The notes beneath the pieces are model-generated. The model searched no databases. It was given only the letters and a program-made list of their open reading frames with translations, and was not told where the DNA came from. From positions 1 through 11,832 of the forward strand of contig JAITAR010000027.1 in NCBI GenBank assembly GCA_031284025.1: a DNA stretch of 11,832 bases, given 5' to 3'. Numbering within the stretch: the stretch's first letter is position 1; each line of letters starts with the position of its first letter. The position numbers and the translations under genes were made by a program. This document shows, piece after piece, positions 5,650 through 11,832 of the stretch. Source of the DNA: Rickettsiales bacterium (GTDB taxonomy: Bacteria; Pseudomonadota; Alphaproteobacteria; Rickettsiales; UBA1997).

Positions 5650-8604
5650 CTAGAAACTGTAACCTGCAGTAAAACCGAGACCAAATGAACTATAGTTGCC
5701 AGTAAATTGGCAATCACTCTTCATGGATAGCGACAGGTGTTTATCTAATTCATAGCTAAAGCCAATAGCCATAGAGCCAAATATTTTGGCAATTTTTACT
5801 CCCGTACTTCTAAGTTTGCCATAATCTGAATATTTAGCCAAACTAGCTGAAATCTCTGAACTGTTGTTTGACAGAAAATATTTGGCTCCGATGGAAACAA
5901 ACGGTTTCAATTTAGCTAGATCTAGAGTCAGATCCACTTTGAGAATGCCGGTGGTCATTTGGAAATTACCGTTATTCACCGCCAGATTTAGAATTTCTGC
6001 ATTTTTTTCACTGAATTTTTTACTGGTCAGCAAAGAAGTCTCTACCGCCAGATAGGGACTGAGAATTAGATAGTTTTCAATTTTAATTTTCTTCTTCACA
6101 GCTATGGCTATACTCATTGTGTTGGCGAAAAAATTAGAATTTGCAGTTTTTTCCAATTTTTCTATATTCCTGTTCACTTTGTAGCTGTTTATTCCATAGG
6201 ACAGATTTATAGCTAGACTAAAACTTCTAACAATCTCAGCCTCTAGCTGTAGAATTGCAGCTATTCTACCGATGTTAGCTTCATTGTCCAGATCTCCCCT
6301 AAGGGAGTGTTTATCCAAAACTCCATAGAACCCGAGATCAACCATTCCCAATCGTCTGCCAATCCCCATCGTAACACCAAAAACATTGTCCTTCAATTCC
6401 CTAGCTAATCTATTGTTTTTATAGTGTGGCTCAAAAATCACGGTATCTAAGACTATATTTCTGTTGATTTCCCCATTAGCGAAGATAAGACTACCGCTAA
6501 TGACATCGGCTAGAAATTTGTGATGTATTTGAGTCAGAGCTGCCCTTATATCTTCGTGGCTACTAAGTCTATAGATGCTATCTATAACACTATTTATATC
6601 TTCATCATTAGGATTGTCTATATATATATTTGACAACATATGAACAACAGCCAACTGTTCTTCACTTAGATTGGATACATTAGAAAATAGGTTCATTTCC
6701 TTTGGATTATCTTTAATTATAGTGTTCGGTATAATTATCTTATATAAGTATAATCCGCTTTCAGCGTCATATGCCAACCGTCCTCGAATTCTAATACCCT
6801 GGGGGGAAACTATAGGCAATATATTACTGTCATCATTAGTATTAATAGTGATTTTACTCGAAAACAAAAATGTATAATTGTTGTTATTCCTATAGTTTCC
6901 TTTAGCTAATAGTATTTCTAGAACAGTTCCCTTCTCCAGAATTATGGAATCTGCTACGATTGTATCGCATCTATTTGGGAATATTTCAAATTTAATTTTG
7001 CCAGAGTTCGTAAAATTAACTAGTTTCAATCTACTGAGCTCTGCCCCCACCATACTTATATTTCCTCTGTTTATAAGATTGACATTTCTCAGGGAGCTAC
7101 CTTTTCTTAAATTAAACCAGCCTTCGCCTTCTATGATTACTATATTGTCAGTTTTTGCTATTTCGGTTTCGGTCAAACCTAATCTTTTCCCCTCTATAAA
7201 TTCAAAGATATCAACATTATTATCCTTTTCAATGATAAAATTTAACCGTGAATACCCTTCCATTAATATAGCAATACATACCCTTCGATCATACCAAGTG
7301 TCATATTCCGACGTTTTATTTCCCCTGAATTCCGTCTGGCTATATGGATTATTTTGCACTATGGTGACTATAGCTGGTCTATCTTTTTGCAGGCTACAGA
7401 TATGTATAGCTCCCGAATAATTTGTAGTATTATTAATTAACCTGAGACCACCATTGAATTTTATGGACACATTACCTTTGGCGTAGATTGCTCCTCCGTT
7501 ATAATTTGATTCGTTTTCTTCAAAAGTTACCTGCCCATTGAAGATAGCGTTCGACTGCCGATAATCACCATCCACATTTAATTCATCAACAGATTCAAAA
7601 TAAATGGCTCCACCACTGTAATCAGCCGAAATATTCCCTTTAAACTCCGTCGTTTTTCCATCAAAAGTTAGATCAGAAAATTTTGCATAGATTGCACCGC
7701 CATATTCTTTTTCACTTTTATTATTGCTAAAGATAGTCCTCTCTCTCCCATTGAAGACTATGATATTTCTATTGGCTGCAGTTCCCTTAGAATAAATGGC
7801 TCCACCACTGGAGTAAGAAGTATTTTCCATAAATTCAATTGTCTCTCCGTCAAAAGTTAAATTAGAAAATTCTGCATAGATTGCACCGCCATATTTGCGA
7901 AAAATGTTTTTCTCAAACTCTACTGTCTTTACCTCAAAAGCTATATTAGAATATACGGCATGGACTGCACCGGTACCATATATATCATCTCCAACACCTT
8001 CACTCCATAAGTTGCTACTAAAAATAGTTTTTCCTTTGAAAATCAAATTGTTCATTACATCTGCGTTTCCTTCGGAATAGATGGCCGCTCCTTTAGCCTG
8101 AGAGTCGATTTTATTATTGCTGAAGGTAACATTATCTAGTATAACTTTTACTCCTCTAGGAAAATATATAGCCCCACCCTTTTGTTTATTACTATCTTCT
8201 TGACAACCTGCATTATAACCTGCATCGAAAATCAGATTTTTCAGATAAACATTTTTTAGATCTTCTGCAAACACAAAGATTCTGCTTTCGGACCCCTGTA
8301 ATTTGGATGCCGCCTCCCCATTCTCATTTGTTAATCCAGAGATTGTTATGTCATCACGTCTGATTGTTATTTCTCTATCGACTTGATTGACATTAGAAAA
8401 ATCTATCAGCTGTTCTTTTATATTTATTGTCGTTATTTTCTCAGCGTTGATAGCTTCCCGCAGTTGCTCATGGTTGTGTACCTCTATGCTAGTTGCTCTA
8501 CCCCTATCCATAGCACCGAACACGATCATGACTACTACACCAAAGCAGGTAACAAAATTCACTAGTGGCAAATCATATATTTTCTTTTTCCCTAAAATAC
8601 TCAT
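5650..8604 (-). CDS. Pmp-like autotransporter adhesin, complete (984 aa)
   Basis: This is a type V-secreted surface protein. An N-terminal Sec signal (KKK at 6-8, hydrophobic core about 13-32) is followed by a passenger with six GGAIY motifs and three relaxed versions (GAAIY, TGAVH, SGAIH) between about 143 and 400. These alternate with FSNN, FEKN, FKGN, FEEN and FRGN, the paired GGAI/FxxN repeat of chlamydial Pmp proteins. A region without these repeats (about 410-650) is shared with the other Pmp-like protein. A linker and a C-terminal autotransporter barrel (about 730-984) follow, with alternating amphipathic strands and a terminal Phe (GFTAGYSF). The barrel should insert in the outer membrane and display the beta-helix passenger. 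The ATG at 8604 has a weak AGG nine bases upstream. It lies downstream of the AGCS symporter gene on the same strand, but carries its own upstream element. Adhesion is inferred from the family; the ligand is unknown. Confidence 0.92.
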   Translation of the reverse strand: MSILGKKKIYDLPLVNFVTCFGVVVMIVFGAMDRGRATSIEVHNHEQLREAINAEKITTINIKEQLIDFSNVNQVDREITIRRDDITISGLTNENGEAASKLQGSESRIFVFAEDLKNVYLKNLIFDAGYNAGCQEDSNKQKGGAIYFPRGVKVILDNVTFSNNKIDSQAKGAAIYSEGNADVMNNLIFKGKTIFSSNLWSEGVGDDIYGTGAVHAVYSNIAFEVKTVEFEKNIFRKYGGAIYAEFSNLTFDGETIEFMENTSYSSGGAIYSKGTAANRNIIVFNGRERTIFSNNKSEKEYGGAIYAKFSDLTFDGKTTEFKGNISADYSGGAIYFESVDELNVDGDYRQSNAIFNGQVTFEENESNYNGGAIYAKGNVSIKFNGGLRLINNTTNYSGAIHICSLQKDRPAIVTIVQNNPYSQTEFRGNKTSEYDTWYDRRVCIAILMEGYSRLNFIIEKDNNVDIFEFIEGKRLGLTETEIAKTDNIVIIEGEGWFNLRKGSSLRNVNLINRGNISMVGAELSRLKLVNFTNSGKIKFEIFPNRCDTIVADSIILEKGTVLEILLAKGNYRNNNNYTFLFSSKITINTNDDSNILPIVSPQGIRIRGRLAYDAESGLYLYKIIIPNTIIKDNPKEMNLFSNVSNLSEEQLAVVHMLSNIYIDNPNDEDINSVIDSIYRLSSHEDIRAALTQIHHKFLADVISGSLIFANGEINRNIVLDTVIFEPHYKNNRLARELKDNVFGVTMGIGRRLGMVDLGFYGVLDKHSLRGDLDNEANIGRIAAILQLEAEIVRSFSLAINLSYGINSYKVNRNIEKLEKTANSNFFANTMSIAIAVKKKIKIENYLILSPYLAVETSLLTSKKFSEKNAEILNLAVNNGNFQMTTGILKVDLTLDLAKLKPFVSIGAKYFLSNNSSEISASLAKYSDYGKLRSTGVKIAKIFGSMAIGFSYELDKHLSLSMKSDCQFTGNYSSFGLGFTAGYSF

Positions 8605-8629
8605 ACTAAAAAACCTAACATAGGTGAAT

Positions 8630-8655
8630 GATAATACATTTTTTTAACTTGCAAA
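8630..8655 (-). promoter_or_regulatory. A-tract upstream element shared with the first Pmp-like gene (copy 2)
   Basis: On the minus strand this reads TTTGCAA, GTT, seven A, TG, TATTATC. It matches the element at 1868-1894 apart from the A-tract length (seven versus nine), one extra G and an A/G change. TATTAT is a plausible -10 box about 26 bases before the ATG. Its presence before both adhesin genes, within otherwise unlike flanking sequence, supports a shared promoter or regulator site. Confidence 0.5.
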
Positions 8656-8741
8656 GGATTACTCTAGACACCATCCAGAACCTCACGTATCTCATCCGCT
8701 ACATTTCAAAACAAATTAATGCAGTATTTCGCCGCTAGGGG

Positions 8742-10142
8742 TTAACTCCTAGAAGTTTTAACTGTCAATTTTTTTCTGTTTTCCTCATAGGTAGCCTTGA
8801 TAATTTTTCTCGACAAAAACAAACATATGATGTTTGGTACAGCTATAGACAGATAGAGAGTATCGGCCACCATTATTATTTCGTCTAGATTAATGAAAGC
8901 AGAGGATAAAATTGCCGTAAATTGCAAAATGAAGTACAGAAATATAGTTTTTCTGCCAAAATAATATTGATATACGTTTTGTGCTCCAAATGCTGAACTT
9001 ATGCAGAGTGACAATGACAGCAGCGGAATTATCGTGCTGAGTATATAGGGAAACCAAGAAAAAACGGATGAAAAGGCATTTTTCACCATAACTATGCCAT
9101 TACCACTGTTAGGATCAAGATATATTCCACTCGATACTATTATCAGTCCAGTAGCCATACACATTAAACCAACGAAAATCGGATTGAGAGAACCAAGTCC
9201 AGCCTGTTTTAACGGGTTAGCGGAGTTCATAGCCGCATAGGGTGTTGTTGCAGAGCCCAGCCCAGATTCATTAGAGTAAGTTCCTCTCTTAACCCCGGTG
9301 CATATGGCACCAACAATGCCTCCTGTCACAGATTTGATTTTGAAGGCCTCTTTAACCATAGTCAATACCGCCATTGGCAAATTTTTTATATTAAACACCA
9401 ATATCACCATAACGGAAATCAGATATATGCTACAGACAACTGGCAACAATTTTTCAAAAACCTGAGCCATTCTTGTTATTCCACCGTAGATTATGACGAG
9501 AACGGTCAAATTAAATAGTACAGTAATAATTATTCGCGATTCACTGAGCAATTTAAATTGTGTCAAAAGATTAACAGCTTCACCCACCTGGTATATTTGC
9601 GTACCAATCAATCCTATGAAGTACATAACGCCATAGACAATGGATAGAAAAAAACCAAATCTCAAAAATCCAACTTCCTCTAGAGATTTTCTTATGTATC
9701 TTATGGGAGCACAGTCAATTGTTTTTTTCTCTAGATCCACATTTCTATGTCTAACGGCCAGTAGAGTCTCGGAGAACGACGTATTCATACTGAATATCAT
9801 CATAATCATGAGCCATAGTATCGAACCTGGACCACCGGTGTTTATGGCAGTAGCCACACCTGCTACACTTCCCATTCCGACTATAGATGACAAACTGGTA
9901 AAAAGTGACTGTTTAGATTTTAGAAGACCATTATTAGCAGAACTATCATCAGAACCGCTACTGATAGCGTTGGCTATAGAATATTTAAAAAGTGCTATGC
10001 CAGGAAAATTCAGATACACGGAGAAAAAAATGCTAGTAAAAATCAGAAGAATAATTAACACCGGAAAACCATAGACTTCGTAGAAAAGGGTTCTATCTAG
10101 GAAATTGCCAAACATCAAAAATACGTTGAAATTCATACTCAT
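8742..10142 (-). CDS. Sodium/alanine (AGCS family) amino-acid symporter
   Basis: An inner-membrane secondary transporter that should import alanine or glycine, or a related small amino acid, with sodium. Family signs are the segment GMGSVAGVATAI, then GGPGSILW (about 89-110), the following FSETLLAVRHR (about 123-133), and the cytoplasmic-loop motif GTYSNESGLGSA, which corresponds to RGLFSNEAGxGSA in the family. The 466-residue length and about ten or more hydrophobic segments are typical. There are two possible starts, ATG at 10142 and ATG two codons later; neither has a strong Shine-Dalgarno. It is divergent from the deacetylase gene and 137 bp upstream of the second Pmp-like gene on the same strand. 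For a host-dependent bacterium it would fit uptake of amino acids from the host, but substrate and coupling ion are inferred from the family only. Confidence 0.93.
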   Translation of the reverse strand: MSMNFNVFLMFGNFLDRTLFYEVYGFPVLIILLIFTSIFFSVYLNFPGIALFKYSIANAISSGSDDSSANNGLLKSKQSLFTSLSSIVGMGSVAGVATAINTGGPGSILWLMIMMIFSMNTSFSETLLAVRHRNVDLEKKTIDCAPIRYIRKSLEEVGFLRFGFFLSIVYGVMYFIGLIGTQIYQVGEAVNLLTQFKLLSESRIIITVLFNLTVLVIIYGGITRMAQVFEKLLPVVCSIYLISVMVILVFNIKNLPMAVLTMVKEAFKIKSVTGGIVGAICTGVKRGTYSNESGLGSATTPYAAMNSANPLKQAGLGSLNPIFVGLMCMATGLIIVSSGIYLDPNSGNGIVMVKNAFSSVFSWFPYILSTIIPLLSLSLCISSAFGAQNVYQYYFGRKTIFLYFILQFTAILSSAFINLDEIIMVADTLYLSIAVPNIICLFLSRKIIKATYEENRKKLTVKTSRS

Positions 10143-10173
10143 AGCTAAATTTGTAATAATAACATGAGTCCAT

Positions 10174-10202
10174 TGAATACAGCTGTCCGAAAATTAAGTC
10201 AA
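10174..10202 (-). promoter_or_regulatory. Candidate promoter for the AGCS symporter gene
   Basis: On the minus strand TTGACT (five of six -35 positions) is followed after 17 bp by TATTCA, about 30 bases upstream of the ATG at 10142. The -35 is good and the -10 weak. It is the best-spaced sigma-70-like pair I see for this gene. Confidence 0.35.
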
Positions 10203-10405
10203 ACAAAATTTATCTACTTGGCACTATTCCACAATCTTTGCATATCTAGATTCCCTTTTTCTCTATATTTTGTTTCTAATCTTTTGTTGAAATTTTGCGC
10301 AGAGCAAATTTCACCTATTTGTCTGCCATAGGTACAGATTCATCTAGTGAAGTGAATAGAAATAAAAAAACTTGTATAGAATGAAAAAACTAAATTTCAA
10401 AAAAA

Positions 10406-10432
10406 CTTGACTAATCTGTTGCTAATGTCAAG
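10406..10432. promoter_or_regulatory. Inverted repeat CTTGAC-N15-GTCAAG upstream of the deacetylase gene
   Basis: Two 6-bp arms, CTTGAC and GTCAAG, face each other across 15 bp and end 34 bp before the preferred ATG of the deacetylase. The left arm contains a -35-like TTGACT. It may be a dimeric regulator site or part of a promoter, but six-base arms also occur by chance. Confidence 0.25.
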
Positions 10433-10466
10433 CTGATCGAGCTTGTCATTTACCATTGTCCTAATA

Positions 10467-11255
10467 ATGAAATGTATTTTCATCTCACCTCATTTCGATG
10501 ACATATGTTTTTCTATGGGTGGCCTAGTTGGTAAATTAGGCAATTTCGATAAAACCATCATTAATGTTTTCACCATTAGCACCTACATTCGTAGAATGGC
10601 GATGACTAATAGAAGCAGAGCATTCAGGGAAAATGTAGTTTCAAAGATAAGAGAGGAGGAAGACAGAGAATTTTGTGAGAGATATGGGATAAAACAGATA
10701 AATCTCGGTTTGTCCGAATCTTCAGAAGAAAATTATAGTCACAGTGAATTCGTCAGAAATTTGAGCGAAAAAATTAAAAGTCACATCGACCCAGCCGAAA
10801 AGTGTTTAATATTTTTCCCTCTGGGAATAGGAGGACACATCAATCATCTACAGGTTTTTGATGCTTGCAAATTGCTAATTGAGGTCTACGGCGATGGAGA
10901 GTTTATTCTCTATGAGGATCTGCCCTATGGGCACAGAATAGCAAGTAGGTTCGTAAGAATAGATAGACTTTCAGAATTTTTATCTAGCTACGGATTTGTA
11001 AACTGTTTGAATATTCTATCGAAGAAAGATATTCTGCAAAAAAGGAAAGATATTATGCTGTACGAATCGCAACACAAATATAGGCACTTGTGTACAGTCA
11101 AAATACACCGGTACTTCACAAGGACATCATTGTTGGGATACCCCTATGAGGGATTTTGGGTTAGGGAGGGGACCAGCAGTGAAATTTCCAAATTTCTAAC
11201 TAAAAATTCACATAGTCTAGTTAGCGCCTTGCGGAGATTTTTTCATTTGTTCTAG
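10467..11255 (+). CDS. PIG-L/LmbE-family deacetylase
   Basis: A zinc-dependent de-N-acetylase-type protein of 262 residues. The family's first motif is SPHFDD at 7-12 (PHxDD). The second is GGHINHLQVF at 122-131 (HxxH type). By family analogy H9, D12 and H127 should bind zinc, with D11 as general base. LYEDLPYG (148-155) is also typical of PIG-L proteins found with sugar or polysaccharide genes. There is no signal peptide, so it should act in the cytosol. Family members remove acetyl from GlcNAc-type sugars on lipids, glycans or thiols; the substrate here cannot be read from the sequence. I prefer the ATG at 10467, because MKCIFISPHFDD begins like the family. A TTG at 10443 would add eight residues but is no better supported. 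It is divergent from the symporter gene, and its last 39 bp overlap the end of trmD on the other strand. Confidence 0.87.
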   Translation: MKCIFISPHFDDICFSMGGLVGKLGNFDKTIINVFTISTYIRRMAMTNRSRAFRENVVSKIREEEDREFCERYGIKQINLGLSESSEENYSHSEFVRNLSEKIKSHIDPAEKCLIFFPLGIGGHINHLQVFDACKLLIEVYGDGEFILYEDLPYGHRIASRFVRIDRLSEFLSSYGFVNCLNILSKKDILQKRKDIMLYESQHKYRHLCTVKIHRYFTRTSLLGYPYEGFWVREGTSSEISKFLTKNSHSLVSALRRFFHLF

Positions 11256-11832
11256 ATATTTTTCATAGAGATCTGGTCGCCTTTTTTTAGTTATGTCTTC
11301 CGACTGCCGTAGTTTCCAGATTTCTATGTTCCGATGATGCCCTGATAGCAGAATATCGGGCACTCTTCTATTTTTCCACAGGGCAGGTTTTGTATAGAGA
11401 GGATATTCAAGTAAATTTTTGTAACTATTGTCTCTAGCGGCACCAAAACTGTCATTTTCTATCGATTCGGACCTAACTACACCGTCTACGCAACGCACAA
11501 CGGCTTCCAATAGTACTAGCGCTGGCAGTTCTCCGCCCATGAGAACAAAATCTCCCATAGACACCTCCTCGACGCCAAATTCTTCCAATACCCTCTGGTC
11601 TACACCCTCATAGCGACCACAGACTATAGCTAGATCACTCAATTTCGCCATGTCGGAAATTTTAGACTGATTTAGTAGTTTACCTCTGGGACTTGGATAG
11701 TATATTTTAGTTATTCCAAAGGATTCTATGTTATTTTCTATAGCACTGCCAACGACATCGGCCCTCATAACCAGGCCACTACCTCCACCAAACTGAGTGT
11801 CATCTACCTTTCCATGTCTATCCAACGAATAA
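11217..11832 (-). CDS. trmD: tRNA (guanine-N1)-methyltransferase TrmD, N-terminus beyond right edge
   Basis: A SpoU/TrmD (SPOUT) enzyme that uses S-adenosylmethionine to methylate G37 next to the anticodon, preventing +1 frameshifts. The frame is open to the right edge, showing about 204 codons; roughly 40-50 N-terminal residues should lie outside. Visible landmarks in order are DRHGKVDDTQFGGGSG, the methionine-donor knot pieces IVCGRYEGVDQRV and SMGDFVLMGGELPA, then LLEYPLYTKPALW, VPDILLSGHHRNIEIW and the C-terminal TKKRRPDL. An alternative TTG at 11825 is not the real start, because conserved sequence continues before it. The segment between the knot and LLEYP seems a few residues longer than I would expect. 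The usual neighbour rplS is not downstream. Instead the gene runs 39 bp into the end of the convergent PIG-L gene. Confidence 0.97.
   Translation of the reverse strand, partial: YSLDRHGKVDDTQFGGGSGLVMRADVVGSAIENNIESFGITKIYYPSPRGKLLNQSKISDMAKLSDLAIVCGRYEGVDQRVLEEFGVEEVSMGDFVLMGGELPALVLLEAVVRCVDGVVRSESIENDSFGAARDNSYKNLLEYPLYTKPALWKNRRVPDILLSGHHRNIEIWKLRQSEDITKKRRPDLYEKYLEQMKKSPQGAN

Larger units (their letters stand above)
10143..10466. other. Divergent intergenic region between the symporter and deacetylase genes
   Basis: The 324 bp between these divergent genes are AT-rich and hold the candidate symporter promoter near the left end and an inverted repeat near the right end. I saw no tRNA-like structure, no convincing small gene and no hairpin terminator. 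Confidence 0.6.

Noticed and set aside
8735..8752. Near-palindrome CTAGG-GGTTAACT-CCTAG at the end of the symporter gene, considered as a terminator
   Set aside because: The stem is short and partly wobble-paired, it overlaps the stop codon, and no U-tract follows on the minus strand.
9640..10074. A 144-codon plus-strand frame opposite the symporter gene
   Set aside because: It is a shadow of the symporter, which has clear family motifs on the other strand.

Overview
The window looks like part of an AT-rich genome of a Gram-negative, host-associated bacterium. Gram-negative, because it carries two large autotransporter-type surface proteins, one of which is complete with a C-terminal outer-membrane barrel ending in Phe. 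Alphaproteobacterial is my best guess, mainly from TyrS, whose N-terminus and tyrosine-pocket segments (for example FLEFNYMILQAYDF) read like alphaproteobacterial TyrS. The AT-rich sequence and large repetitive adhesins suggest a Holosporales- or Rickettsiales-like symbiont, but the exact lineage is inference. The standard genetic code fits all genes, with Trp encoded by TGG. I saw no tRNA, rRNA, CRISPR array, insertion sequence or phage gene.

Layout from left to right. (1) 1-1818, minus strand: the N-terminal 606 codons of a polymorphic-membrane-protein-like (Pmp-like) autotransporter, open at the left edge. (2) 2112-3836, plus: argS. (3) 3848-5101, minus: tyrS, tail-to-tail with argS across 11 bp. 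(4) 5175-5426, minus: a plausible 83-residue unknown small gene with a good ribosome binding site and a perfect palindrome in its upstream region. (5) 5650-8604, minus: a complete second Pmp-like autotransporter of 984 aa. (6) 8742-10142, minus: a sodium/alanine (AGCS) symporter. (7) 10467-11255, plus: a PIG-L/LmbE-type deacetylase. (8) 11217-11832, minus: trmD, cut by the right edge and overlapping the deacetylase gene tail-to-tail by 39 bp.

Functionally, the window mixes translation housekeeping (two aminoacyl-tRNA synthetases and the m1G37 tRNA methyltransferase) with genes facing the host or environment: two surface adhesin candidates, an amino-acid importer and a possible sugar deacetylase. 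The most interesting part is the adhesin pair. Both combine GGA[I/L] and FxxN repeats, the hallmark of chlamydial Pmp proteins, with an autotransporter layout. They share an upstream A-tract element, and the first shows recent internal duplications and homopolymer tracts of the kind that generate surface variation. Nothing here clearly amounts to a wholly new molecular system; the adhesin pair with its shared upstream motif is the best candidate for follow-up.
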